64,000 nt of DNA from Gaiellasilicea sp963829845 (lineage in GTDB: Bacteria; Actinomycetota; Thermoleophilia; Gaiellales; Gaiellaceae). The position numbers and the translations under genes are program-made. The notes below the pieces were generated by a model that was not told the DNA's origin, did no database searches, and worked only from the letters and a program-made list of their open reading frames with translations. The first letter of the stretch is position 1; each line of letters begins with the position of its first letter. Below are positions 27,999 to 37,341 of this stretch, piece after piece. The stretch lies in the NCBI GenBank assembly GCA_963829845.1, contig CAWHKD010000019.1, forward strand, positions 62,001 to 126,000, in the 5' to 3' direction.

Positions 27999-29099
27999 AT
28001 GGAGCGGTTCGACGCGGTGGTCGTGGGCGCCGGGCCGGCGGGATCGGCGACGGCGATCCGGCTGGCCCGCGGGGGAGCGCACGTCCTCCTTGCCGACCGC
28101 GCTCACTTTCCGCGTGACAAGCCGTGTGGCGGCGGCCTCACCGGCCGCGCGGTCCTGGAGCTGCCGGTGGACGTCACGCCCGTCGTCGAGGACGTCGTCC
28201 GGACGTTCGAGGTGCGGCTCGGCTACCGGAAGCGCTTCGAGCGCCGCAGTGAGGCCCCGCTCGTCCTGATGACGAGGCGCCGGCGGCTCGACGCCTTCCT
28301 CGCCGAGCAGGCGGCGGCGGCTGGGGTTGTCTTTCGGGACGGTGTCACGGTCGAAGGTCTAACGGTCGGACCGGACGGAGCAACGATCCGGATCGGCGGC
28401 TCGGCAGTGCACGCTCGCACGGTTGTGGGCGCCGACGGCGTCAACGGCCGGATCGCGCGCGACGCGGGCCTCGGCGGGGGCATCCTCTACGGGATCGCGC
28501 TCGAGGGCAACGGGCCGCTGCCCGACAGGCAGCCCGGTCGCGCCACAGTCGAGATCGGCGTCGTCCCGGGCGGATACGGCTGGGTCTTCCCGAAGGCGGA
28601 TCACGCCAACTATGGGGTCGGTGGCTGGGCGGCTGAAGGGCCGCGCCTGCGCGCCCACCTGCGGCGTCTCTGCGCAGAGCACGGCGTCGACAACACCGGG
28701 CTGACCGACCTGCAAGGCCGCCGGCTGCCGATCCGGCGGACGACGAGCGCCGCCCGCGGCCCTGTTCTGCTCGTCGGAGACGCGGCCGGTCTCGTCGATC
28801 CGCTCTCGGGTGATGGCATCTACGAAGCGCTCGTCTCGGCGCGGCTCGCGGCCGAGGCGATTCTCGACGGCGACCTCACCCGCTACGAGGAGGAGCTGCA
28901 AGCAGTGCTCGGCCGCTTCGCGAACACGTCCTGGAAGGCGAAGCTCGTGCTCGACCGCCACCCGCGCGCGGCCTTCGAAATCGCACGCATCCCGGCGGTC
29001 TGGCGCGTGATCGCGGGACTGCTCACGGGCGAGGTCGCGCACCCGAGCGATGCCCGCGGCCTGGCGCGGCCGCCGCTGCGCCTGCTGTCGCGCCTCTAA
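27999..29099 (+). CDS. Geranylgeranyl reductase family FAD oxidoreductase
   Basis: A 366-residue flavoprotein. The Rossmann motif AVVVGAGPAGSATAIRLAR is at residues 6-24, then DKPCGGGLTGRA (the CGGG motif of the GGR family), VVGADGVNGRIAR, WVFPKADHANYGVGG (the YxWxFPK-type block) and LLVGDAAGLVDPLSGDGIYE at the FAD pyrophosphate site. Such enzymes reduce isoprenoid double bonds, for example in menaquinone side chains or prenyl lipids. ATG 27999 has GGGAG just upstream; the last copy of the 154-bp array ends 17 bases earlier. The TAA stop forms the -35 of the next promoter. Confidence 0.9.
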   Translation: MERFDAVVVGAGPAGSATAIRLARGGAHVLLADRAHFPRDKPCGGGLTGRAVLELPVDVTPVVEDVVRTFEVRLGYRKRFERRSEAPLVLMTRRRRLDAFLAEQAAAAGVVFRDGVTVEGLTVGPDGATIRIGGSAVHARTVVGADGVNGRIARDAGLGGGILYGIALEGNGPLPDRQPGRATVEIGVVPGGYGWVFPKADHANYGVGGWAAEGPRLRAHLRRLCAEHGVDNTGLTDLQGRRLPIRRTTSAARGPVLLVGDAAGLVDPLSGDGIYEALVSARLAAEAILDGDLTRYEEELQAVLGRFANTSWKAKLVLDRHPRAAFEIARIPAVWRVIAGLLTGEVAHPSDARGLARPPLRLLSRL

Positions 29100-29124
29100 A
29101 GCGCGGCGCCAAACCTGCCGATTC
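29097..29124 (+). promoter_or_regulatory. Sigma-28/WhiG-like promoter of first pilT
   Basis: TAAA at 29097-29100, a 16-base spacer, and GCCGATTC at 29117-29124, ending 16 bases before ATG 29141. The -35 overlaps the stop codon of the preceding gene. Confidence 0.7.
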
Positions 29125-29140
29125 CTCACCTCGACTCCCT

Positions 29141-30310
29141 ATGGACCTCAATGCCATCCTCAGGATCGCCGTCGAGCTGGGCGCGAGCGACATCCACCTG
29201 AAGCTCGACCAGCCGCCGATGCTGCGGACGGATGGGTCGATCGCGCCGCTGCCCGGCTGCCCTGAGCTCGGCGAGCAGGACCTGCTCGCCGCGCTCGAGT
29301 CGGTCACGATCGTCGCGCCGGACAGGATGCGCCAGTTCCACGACAGCGGCGACCTCGACATCGCCTACACGGCCGAGGGCCTGCCCCGCTTCCGCGTCAA
29401 CGTCTTCCGCCAGCGCGGCGCGATCTCATTTGCGTTCCGCGTCATCCCCAAGGAGGTACCGAGCTTCGAGCGGTTGAGCATGCCTCCCGGCGTCGCCAGG
29501 CTCGCGAACGAGCACCGCGGCCTCGTCCTCGTCACCGGCGCGACCGGCTCGGGGAAGACGACGACGCTCGCTTCGATGCTCGACCACATCAACCAGACGC
29601 GGAGCCAGCACATCGTCACGATCGAGGACCCGATCGAGATTCTCCATCAGGATCGGAGCTCGATCGTCAACCAGCGTGAGGTCGGCCTCGACACCGAGAG
29701 CTTCGCGCAGGCACTCCGCCGCGTGCTCCGCCAGGATCCGGACGTGATCCTGATCGGCGAGCTCCGCGACGCCGAGACCGCGCAGACGGCTCTGCAGGCC
29801 GCCGAGTCGGGCCACCTCGTCTTCTCGACGCTGCACACGGTCGACGCCGCCGAGACCGTCGGCCGGATGATCGAGTTCTTCCCGCCTGCGAAGCAACAGC
29901 AGATCCGCTCCGTGCTCGCCGGTGTCCTCCGCGGCGTGATCAGCCAGCGGCTGCTGCCGCGCGTCGACCACGGCCGGGTCGCCGCCGTCGAGGTGATGGT
30001 GATGAACGCGCGCATCTCGGATCTGATCCGCGAGCAGCGCACCGAGGAGATTGCGGACGCCGTCGCCGAGGGCGGCTTCTTCGACATGCAGACGTTCGAG
30101 CAGGCGCTGATCGAGCTCGTCCTCGCAGGCAAGGTCGAGCGCGAGGTGGCGGCGAATGCGGCCACGAACGCGCACGACTTCGAGGTGGCGCTCGACCACG
30201 CGCTCAAGCGTCAGACGGTCGAGGTCGCGCGGGAGGAGGCCACCGTGGCCGAGACCGAGGCGGAGGCGGACGCTCCGGCTCTCCGCGTCATCCGCACCGC
30301 CGAGGCGTGA
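29141..30310 (+). CDS. pilT: PilT-type retraction ATPase (copy 1)
   Basis: A 389-residue GspE/PilT-family hexameric ATPase. Walker A is GATGSGKTTTLASM (about 130-143), the Asp box is IVTIEDPIEILH, Walker B is VILIGELRDAETAQT, and the His box is HLVFSTLHTVDAAET. The N-terminal PAS-like domain starts ILRIAVELGASDIHLK. No zinc-binding cysteines, unlike PilB. It powers pilus retraction on the inner face of the membrane. First gene of the pilus operon that runs to pilD; a second pilT lies at 38943. The leader is only a few bases and has no Shine-Dalgarno. Confidence 0.95.
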   Translation: MDLNAILRIAVELGASDIHLKLDQPPMLRTDGSIAPLPGCPELGEQDLLAALESVTIVAPDRMRQFHDSGDLDIAYTAEGLPRFRVNVFRQRGAISFAFRVIPKEVPSFERLSMPPGVARLANEHRGLVLVTGATGSGKTTTLASMLDHINQTRSQHIVTIEDPIEILHQDRSSIVNQREVGLDTESFAQALRRVLRQDPDVILIGELRDAETAQTALQAAESGHLVFSTLHTVDAAETVGRMIEFFPPAKQQQIRSVLAGVLRGVISQRLLPRVDHGRVAAVEVMVMNARISDLIREQRTEEIADAVAEGGFFDMQTFEQALIELVLAGKVEREVAANAATNAHDFEVALDHALKRQTVEVAREEATVAETEAEADAPALRVIRTAEA

Positions 30311-31749
30311 TGCGACGGCTCATTGCGGCGTCGCTGCTCGTCCTCGCGCTGGGCGCCGGAACCGCGTCCGCGGACACGTTCGCCGTCGTCCCCGATCAGT
30401 TCGTCGCCCTGCCGGAAACACCGCAGGCGCTGCCGAGCGCCGAGGTGCCGAACGCGACAGGCTCGATCCTGCTGCCGCCGGGAGCCTGGGAAGCGGCGTT
30501 CCTGCCCGTCCGTCAGCGCTCCTACGAGGAGCTGCGGCTGCTGTGGGTGCACGCCGGTGCCTCCTACGGGATTCCGTGGCAGGTGCTCGCGGCGATCAAC
30601 AAGATCGAGTCGAACTTCGGTCGCAACATGGGCCCGAGCTCGGCCGGAGCCGTCGGCTGGATGCAGTTCATGCCGGACACCTGGCTGCGCTGGGGCACGG
30701 ACGGGAACGGTGATGGGATCGCCGATCCGTGGAACCCCGACGACGCGATCCACTCCGCCGCCCGGTATCTCGCGGCGGCCAACGGCCGTACGGACATCGC
30801 CCGCGCGATCTTCGCCTACAACCACGCACAGTGGTACGTCGACGACGTGCTCCAGCTCGCAGCGATGTTCGGCGGTGACGTTGCGAGCGCCGACGCCGTC
30901 TTCACGCTCGACCGGATGGCGCTCGCGCTCGAGCAGGCGCAGGAGCAGGTGGCTTCACTCTCCGAGCAGCTCGACTCCGCCGAGGCGGCCGAATCCAAGG
31001 CGGCCGCGACATCGGAGCGGCTCGCGGCCGCAGCCGAGGACCTCGGACAGCTGCTCTCCGACCGCGTGCTGGCGGAGAAGGATGCGTTTCAGGCCGGGGA
31101 GGAGCACACCGCCGCCACCGCGGAGGTGGACCGGCTCCGGAACGAGCTGGCGCAGGCGCAGGCCGCGCTCGAGACCGCCCAGATCAGCGCTGCATCGGCA
31201 TCGTTCGCGCCCGCTGCCGCAGACGTCCTGCGGATGCCGACGCGGGCGGACGGCTACGTCTTCCCGGTCGGCGGCGGGCCGGGCGCCATCACCGTCGGCC
31301 GTCATCACCACGACTATCCCGCGGCCGACATCGCCGCGCCGTCAGGCGCGCCGCTCTATGCCCTCGCCGACGGCGTCGTGCTCTCCCTCGCCGACGACGG
31401 CCGCTGCGGCACCGGCTTCGTCCTTCGGACCGTGGACGGACTCGAGTGGGTGTACTGCCATCTGTCCTACCGCGACCCGGGCCTCGAGGCTGGCCTGGTG
31501 GTGACCGCCGGCCAGTGGGTCGGTCTCGTCGGCTCGACTGGCCACTCGACGGGCCCGCACCTCCATCTCGGGCTTCGGCCGGCGCGCTATCCGCAGGAGA
31601 TGCCGTGGTTCCAGGAGTTCGCCGGGATCGCCTTCATGTGGCAGGAGGAGCCGGCGGAGGCGGAGGCTCGATCGACGCCGGTCTTCGCGCTCGTACCGCC
31701 GGAAGAGCCGGCCGGGGACGTCGTCGAATTCACACTCTCGGGGGGTTGA
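30310..31749 (+). CDS. Bifunctional peptidoglycan hydrolase: SLT plus M23 peptidase
   Basis: A 479-residue exported protein. After a signal peptide (residues 1-20) comes a lytic transglycosylase domain with the catalytic Glu in AAINKIESNFGRN and the block SAGAVGWMQFMPDTWLRWG; next a coiled coil (about residues 205-290, EQAQEQVASLSEQLDSAEAA); and a C-terminal M23 endopeptidase with zinc ligands in HHHDYPAADIAAP and GPHLHLGLRP. It can cleave both glycan strands and peptide bridges. Sitting between pilT and pilin genes, it is well placed to open the cell wall for pilus assembly. The ATG at 30310 overlaps the pilT stop (TGATG). Confidence 0.93.
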   Translation: MRRLIAASLLVLALGAGTASADTFAVVPDQFVALPETPQALPSAEVPNATGSILLPPGAWEAAFLPVRQRSYEELRLLWVHAGASYGIPWQVLAAINKIESNFGRNMGPSSAGAVGWMQFMPDTWLRWGTDGNGDGIADPWNPDDAIHSAARYLAAANGRTDIARAIFAYNHAQWYVDDVLQLAAMFGGDVASADAVFTLDRMALALEQAQEQVASLSEQLDSAEAAESKAAATSERLAAAAEDLGQLLSDRVLAEKDAFQAGEEHTAATAEVDRLRNELAQAQAALETAQISAASASFAPAAADVLRMPTRADGYVFPVGGGPGAITVGRHHHDYPAADIAAPSGAPLYALADGVVLSLADDGRCGTGFVLRTVDGLEWVYCHLSYRDPGLEAGLVVTAGQWVGLVGSTGHSTGPHLHLGLRPARYPQEMPWFQEFAGIAFMWQEEPAEAEARSTPVFALVPPEEPAGDVVEFTLSGG

Positions 31750-31753
31750 GTTC

Positions 31754-32670
31754 GTGCCTGCTTCTGCCGACAGACGCGGTATGACTGCGGGAGTCATCGG
31801 CCGTTTGTCGCGCGTCGGCGTGATCGTGTGCGCGATCGGCCTCGTCACGGGCACGCTCGCGTTCGCAGCGAACTCGACGCTTTCGACCCCCGCGGCACCG
31901 GTAACTGCGCCCGGTCGCCGCCAAGCTCGCAGCCGCTCGTCGTCCCCGACGTCCGCAAGCAGGCCTACGTCTTCGCAAAGGGCTCGCTCGAGCAGGACGG
32001 CTTCGCCTGGCGGGTCGAGGGCTCCGTGCCCGGCTTCGCCGCGAACGTCGTCGTCGCACAATCGCCCGCACCGGGCACGCGGGTGATCGCCGACGGTGCT
32101 CCGATCATCGTCCTCCGCCTCAGTCGCAACGGCTCGTACGAGCAGGAGGGCGTCCCCGAGAACGTCTCCCCGTATGCCGGCAAGCCGGCCCGGCTCGTCG
32201 GATCGGCGCAGCCGAAGCGAAAGACCGCCCAGACGGCGGCGGCCACTCCCGCGGCGAAGCCGGCGAAGGCGACGCCGAAGGCCAAGGCGACGCCGAAGGC
32301 CAAGGCGGCGCCGAAGGCGAAGGCGGCGCCGAAGGCGAAGCCCGTCGCCGCCGGCACGCGCAAGTCCGCCTTCAAGGTCGCCGGCGCTCCTGCCGAGCCG
32401 CTCGACGAGATCGTGCTCAGCGCCCGCGCGAAGCAGCTCGCCGCGTGGGTCGAGAAGCACCCGCACCGGACCGCCGCGAACGTCGACCACTGGCTCTACC
32501 AGCACACCTGGATCGTCACCGGCGCAGGCTTCGGCTGGGCCGACGGCGCTGCCGCGCTGCGGACGCTGATCGCCGTCGACAACCGTGTGCAGAAGCTCTG
32601 GGGGGTCGGCGCCCAGAGCGAGCAGGTCGCCCGCCAGACGCTCGCCAAGGTTCAGGAGCGCTCCAGTTGA
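31754..32670 (+). CDS. Membrane-anchored PASTA protein (one frameshift)
   Basis: About 305 residues from GTG 31754. An N-terminal membrane helix (VGVIVCAIGLVTGTLAF) is followed, after a frame change near 31906-31920 (one base missing), by a PASTA domain (VPDVRKQAYVFAKGSLEQDG ... VAQSPAPGTRVIADG), a low-complexity linker of ATPKAK/AAPKAK repeats, and a conserved C-terminal helical domain (AWVEKHPHRTAANVDHWLYQ). PASTA domains bind peptidoglycan. Its place in the pilus operon, after a wall hydrolase, suggests a wall-spanning alignment role in a bacterium without outer membrane. Confidence 0.8.
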
Positions 32671-33224
32671 AGCGGCTTTGGGCGCGACTCGTCTCGGAGG
32701 AGTCCGGTTACAGCCTGATCGAGCTGCTCACGGCGATGGGGATTCTCGGCGTCGTGATGACCTCACTCACGACGGTCCTCGTCTCTGCGACAAACGCCGA
32801 CGTTCGCATGAACCAGAACTTCCAGGCTCAGACGCAAGCCCGGATGGCACTCGATCGGTTCAGGCGGGAGGGACACGCGGCGTGCCGCGCCGAACCGGCA
32901 GGGCCGACGACGTCGATCACGCTCACGTTCATCACATCCGGCAGTTGCCCCGCGTCCGGCGGGCGGCAGGTGAGCTGGTGCACGATTGCGGACGGGGCGA
33001 GCCGGTACGGCCTTTTCCGCGCCATCGGCGCCACGTGCGATGCGAACGCCTTCAAGGTCGCCGACTACCTGACCATTGCAAGCGCATTCAACTACCAGAC
33101 GACGAGTCACCAGCGTCCCAAGATCGGGATCAACTTTCCCGTCAACCCGTATCCGAGCTCCGGTCGAGGTACGTACACGCTCGACGGCGACGTGGTTCTC
33201 CGTAACGCGAATAGGACGGCGTGA
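32667..33224 (+). CDS. Minor prepilin, type IV (PilW-like)
   Basis: A 185-residue prepilin starting at TTG 32667 (GGAG lies nine bases upstream; the start overlaps the previous stop). The leader ends ...EESG and the mature part begins YSLIELLTAMGILGVVM, with the conserved Glu5 and hydrophobic helix recognised by the prepilin peptidase. The globular part has several Cys pairs (HAACRAE, GSCPASGG, SWCTIAD, ATCDAN). It is a probable pilus tip or initiator component. Confidence 0.85.
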   Translation: MKRLWARLVSEESGYSLIELLTAMGILGVVMTSLTTVLVSATNADVRMNQNFQAQTQARMALDRFRREGHAACRAEPAGPTTSITLTFITSGSCPASGGRQVSWCTIADGASRYGLFRAIGATCDANAFKVADYLTIASAFNYQTTSHQRPKIGINFPVNPYPSSGRGTYTLDGDVVLRNANRTA

Positions 33225-34699
33225 TGAGGCTTCGCCTCGCCGACGAGAGTGGGATCGCCCTCATTCTGACGATGGGGATCCTGCTCGCGACCTCGTTCAT
33301 GTTGGTGACGGTGATCCAGTACTCGTCGGACGCCGGCCGCGGCGCACACCGCTCGAAGGCCGATCAAGTGGCGTACGCACTCGCGGAGGCCGGGATCAAC
33401 AACGCGATGTCGGTGCTCGCCAACCCCACCAACAACGCCCTGAACTCGACGCTGCTTCCAGCGCGAGTCTCGACGTATGAGAACGGGACCGTCACCTGGT
33501 CGGGCTCGTTCAACCCGATGAACGCCCGATGGACTCTCACCTCGGTCAGCAGCGTGCGAAATCCGACCGGGCCGACCGCGGCACCCGTCTCCCGCCGGAT
33601 CGTCGGACAGGTGGACGTGGTCCCGACGCTCTCCCAGCCGCTCAACTCGCAGGCGTGGAACTACATCTACTCGCGCGGGACCGGGAACACGTGCGACATG
33701 ACGATCCAGCAGACCGTGGCGATCAACTCGCCGCTGCTCGTCTCGGGGAACCTCTGCCTGGAGAACTCGTCCTCCGTTCTCAAGGGGCCGCTCGTCGTGG
33801 GCGGAAGCGTGACGATGACGAACGGAAACACGATCGGCACGGCGGCGAACAAGATCAGCCTCGCGGCGATCGGAAACGGGTGCTCCAAGAGCAATCCAGA
33901 CGCCGCGTCCCAGAATCCCTGCACCGGCGGAGCCGCCGTTCACGTCTACGCCGACATGGTTTCGAGTTCGCCGCCCGCGATCCCGCCGCCCACTGTCGAC
34001 TGGACTGGCTGGTACGCCAATGCGAATCCGGGGCCGTACTATCCGTGCACGACGACCACCGGAACACCCCCGCTGTTCGAGAGTGGAGATCAGGGGGTGC
34101 TGCCCAACGTCGATCTGACGAAGAGGAACAACAGCATCCCGTCTGTCGTCGATCTGACGCCGGCGGCCTCGTACAGCTGCCACACGGCTGCCGGCGACCT
34201 CACGTGGGATGCCGTGAACAAGATGCTGACGGTGAACGGCACGATGTACATCGACGGCAGCGTGAAAATCGAGAACGGCGCCGTCAACTCGTACACCGGC
34301 TTCGCCACCATCTATGTCTCGGGCACGCTGCTGATCAAGAACTCGAGCATGTGCGCCGTCATCGTCGCCGGCGCCTGCAGCACGCAGAACTGGACGTCGA
34401 ACTCGCGCATGCTCGTGTTCGTCGTCGGCGGCAATGGCTCGAACACCGGGCACCAGTCGCAGACCGGAACCGGAAACAGCATCCTGCTGAACAGCGCGCG
34501 GTTCCAGGGCGCCCTCTATGCGACCAACGGCATCGACATCGCGACGACGTCCAACGCCGACGGCCCGCTGGACGGCGCTCCGGTCAAGGTCGGTCAGAGC
34601 GTCAACTCGACCTGGCCGGTGTTCACCGTCGTCCCGGCAGGGATGCCGGGAAACCCGGTCGCGTACGCAGAGCCGCAGCCGCCGGTCTACGAAGGCTGA
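33224..34699 (+). CDS. PilX-like protein with large passenger domain
   Basis: A 491-residue protein beginning with a PilX-type N-terminus: SGIALILTMGILLATSFMLV followed by QYSSDAGRGAHRSKADQ and YALAEAGINNAM. There is no canonical cleavage Gly/Glu5 pair, as in PilX proteins. Residues about 150-490 are rich in Asn, Thr, Ser and Gly with regular strands (SGNLCLENSSSVLKGPLVVG then GSVTMTNGNTIG), suggesting a beta-helix, and several Cys. I infer a tip-located adhesin or capping subunit. ATG 33224 overlaps the preceding stop. Intact. Confidence 0.7.
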   Translation: MRLRLADESGIALILTMGILLATSFMLVTVIQYSSDAGRGAHRSKADQVAYALAEAGINNAMSVLANPTNNALNSTLLPARVSTYENGTVTWSGSFNPMNARWTLTSVSSVRNPTGPTAAPVSRRIVGQVDVVPTLSQPLNSQAWNYIYSRGTGNTCDMTIQQTVAINSPLLVSGNLCLENSSSVLKGPLVVGGSVTMTNGNTIGTAANKISLAAIGNGCSKSNPDAASQNPCTGGAAVHVYADMVSSSPPAIPPPTVDWTGWYANANPGPYYPCTTTTGTPPLFESGDQGVLPNVDLTKRNNSIPSVVDLTPAASYSCHTAAGDLTWDAVNKMLTVNGTMYIDGSVKIENGAVNSYTGFATIYVSGTLLIKNSSMCAVIVAGACSTQNWTSNSRMLVFVVGGNGSNTGHQSQTGTGNSILLNSARFQGALYATNGIDIATTSNADGPLDGAPVKVGQSVNSTWPVFTVVPAGMPGNPVAYAEPQPPVYEG

Positions 34700-34703
34700 C
34701 GCG

Positions 34704-35452
34704 GTGGCGCTCGCTCTCTCTGCCGTCGTCTTCATTCCGGGTCTCGCGATCGGGAGCTTCCTGAACGTCGTCGCGGCGCGGGTGCCCCGGAAGCGCTCGA
34801 TCGTCAGCCCCGGCTCGGCCTGCATGAGCTGCGGGCACGAGCTCGCCTGGCACGAAAACGTCCCCGTCCTCTCCTGGCTCGCCCTGCGCGGCAGATGCAA
34901 GGGCTGCGGCGAACGGATCGGCGTCGTCTATCCGGCCGTCGAGTTGCTGACGGCGCTGCTGATCGCGGCGTCGTTCCTCGCCTTCGGCTGGTCGGGCAAG
35001 TCGTTCGTCGCAGCGTTCTTCTGCGCGACGCTCGTCACGGTCTCCGCCATCGACCTCTCGCACCGGATCATCCCCAACGTAATCGTCCTGCCGGCGACGG
35101 TCGTCGTGCTCGTCGCGATGACGGCCGCTGTACCCGAGCCCGGAGTGGGCGCTCGGCCGCCTTCGGCGCCTCCTTCTTCCTCTTCCTGGCCGCGCTCGCG
35201 TACCCGAAGGGGATGGGGATGGGCGACGTCAAGCTGGCGCTGCTGCTCGGCGCGATGCTCGGCCGGACCGTGCCGGTGGCGTTGATGATCGGGATGGTCG
35301 CTGCGCTCGTGCCTTCGGTCGTCCTCCTCGTCCGCCACGGCAGCGCGGCGCGGAAGATGGGGATCCCGTTCGCGCCGTTTCTCTCGCTCGGCGGCATCGT
35401 CGCCCTGTTCTTCGGCGACGCGATCCTTGACGCGTACCTGAGCACCTTCTAG
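34704..35452 (+). CDS. pilD: Prepilin peptidase PilD (one frameshift near 35150)
   Basis: The bifunctional peptidase/N-methyltransferase of the pilus. GTG 34704 starts a membrane helix (VVFIPGLAIGSFLNVVAARV), then the two CxxC zinc motifs (CMSCGHEL ... CKGCGERIG) and PAVELLTALL, the first catalytic Asp in SAIDLSHRIIPN and, after the frame change (one base missing), the second in YPKGMGMGDVKLALLLG. About 249 residues and eight helices, normal size. Five bases after the PilX-like stop. Confidence 0.92.
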
Positions 35453-35474
35453 TCCTCGCTCCCCTTCGGGGCGG

Positions 35475-35503
35475 TCAAGGGATGCCGGCGCCGCTGCCGA
35501 TAA
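35475..35503 (+). promoter_or_regulatory. Sigma-28/WhiG-like promoter of pilB
   Basis: TCAA at 35475-35478, 17-base spacer, and a perfect GCCGATAA at 35496-35503; ATG 35518 lies 14 bases further, after GAGGG. Confidence 0.7.
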
Positions 35504-35517
35504 CTCGAACGAGGGAT

Positions 35518-37314
35518 ATGGCCAGCGACCCGCCACCGAAGCTTCGCCTGCCCGGCAGCGCCGGCGGAGACCGGCACGTCCGGCGCGGAGCCGCTCAGCT
35601 CCGGCATGGGCGTCAACGCGATGGCCGAGCTCGTCGTCGACCTGCTCTCGGCGACCGGCCTCGTCCCCGACGACAAGCTGGCGATGGTCCGCGGGCGGGC
35701 GGGCCAGGGCTCGCTCGCCCAGGCGATCGTCGACGAGGGCGTCGCGCCGCCCGAAGGGATCGCGCGTTCGCTCGCCGTCCGCTATCAGGTCCCGCTCGTC
35801 GACCTCGCTCTCACGGGCGTGGAGAAGGACGCGGCGGAGCAGATCCCGCTGCACGTCCTCGAGCGCGTCGTCGCGATCCCGTACGCGCTCGACAACGGCG
35901 CGCTGCGGATCGCCGTCGCCGATCCCGGCAACCTGCACGGGATCGACGAGCTCAGGCTCGCGACCCGCTATCCGCTCGACCTCGGCGTCGCCTCGAGCGA
36001 GGACATCCTCATCGAGCTGCGCCGGATGGCGCGCGCCTCCGAGGCGTTCGGCACGCGCGCCGTGCTCGAGGAGGTCGACGAGGAGCTGCGGAGCACCGAG
36101 GAGGAGGAGAGACGACCTCGAGGTCGATGACGGCGTCTCCGACGCGCCGCTCGTCCGGCTCGTCAACTCGGTCATCTTCCAGGCCGCCGAGGACGGCGCC
36201 TCCGACGTCCACTTCGAGCCGCAGGAGGACTCGCTCGCCGTCCGCTTCCGCATCGACGGCGTGCTCCAGGAGGTGCAGCGGATCCCGAAGCGGATGACGC
36301 CGGGCGTGACGACGCGCCTGAAGGTGCTCGCGAAGCTCGACATCGCCGAGCGGCGGAAGCCGCAGGACGGCCGCATCTCGCTCAACGCCGCCGCCGCCGG
36401 CCGCATGCTCGACATCCGCGTCGCGACCCTGCCGACGGTCGAGGGCGAGAAGGTCGTCATGCGCCTCCTCGACAAGTCGCGCCGCGCGCCGACGCTGGAG
36501 GAGCTCGGTCTCTCCGACGACATGCGCGCCCGGCTCGCCGATGTCGATCGCGCGGCCGACGGGCGCGCTGCTCGTCACCGGGCCGACCGGCTCGGGTAAG
36601 TCGACGACGCTCTACGCCGGCCTGACGACGATCAACCGGCCCGAGATCAACATCATCACCGTCGAGGATCCGGTCGAGTACCGGCTCGCGGGCGTGAACC
36701 AGGTGCAGATCAACAACCGCGCCGGGCTGACGTTCGCATCGGCGCTGCGCTCGATCCTGCGCTCCGACCCCGATGTCGTGATGGTCGGCGAGATCCGCGA
36801 CGGCGAGACCGCCAAGATCTCGATCGAGGCCGCCCTCACCGGTCACTTCGTGCTCTCGACGCTGCACACGAACGACGCGCCGAGCGCGATCACCCGCCTG
36901 AACGAGATGGGCGTCGAGCCGTTCCTCACCGGCGCCGCGGTCACCGGCGTGCTCGCGCAGCGGCTGGCGCGGAAGCTCTGCACGCACTGCTGCGAGATGT
37001 ACCAGCCCTCGGTCGACGAGCTGCTTCAGTCGCGCGTCGCACCGGACGTCGCGCTCGCGTCGGACGGGATGGCCTTCTACCGGAAGCGCGGCTGCCCCCG
37101 CTGCAACCAGACCGGCTACAAGGGGCGGGTCGGCATCTACCAGCTGCTGACGATGACCGAGACGATCGCGCAGCTCGCGGTCGCGCGCGCGAGCCGCGAG
37201 GACGTCGAGCGGGCGGCGATGGAGGCCGGGATGCGCTCGCTCTGGGACGACGGCCTGTCGAAGGTCGCCGCCGGCCTGACGTCGGTCGAAGAGCTCGCCC
37301 GCGTGCTCGTCTAG
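35518..37314 (+). CDS. pilB: PilB assembly ATPase (three frameshifts)
   Basis: The pilus extension ATPase, about 598 residues. N-terminal T2SSE-N domain (LAQAIVDEGVAPPEGIARSL and IPLHVLERVVAIPYALDNGA), then DGASDVHFEPQEDSLAVRFR, Walker A GPTGSGKSTTLYAGL, Asp box NIITVEDPVEYR, Walker B DVVMVGEIRDGETA, His box FVLSTLHTNDAPS, and the C-terminal zinc site CTHCCEMY ... CPRCNQTGYKGR. Frames change near 35565, 36110 and 36545 (each one extra base). Start ATG 35518 follows GAGGG. It drives PilC-dependent pilin polymerisation. Confidence 0.92.
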
Positions 37315-37341
37315 CCCGCCGGAGCCAGCGAGCGTACCGCG

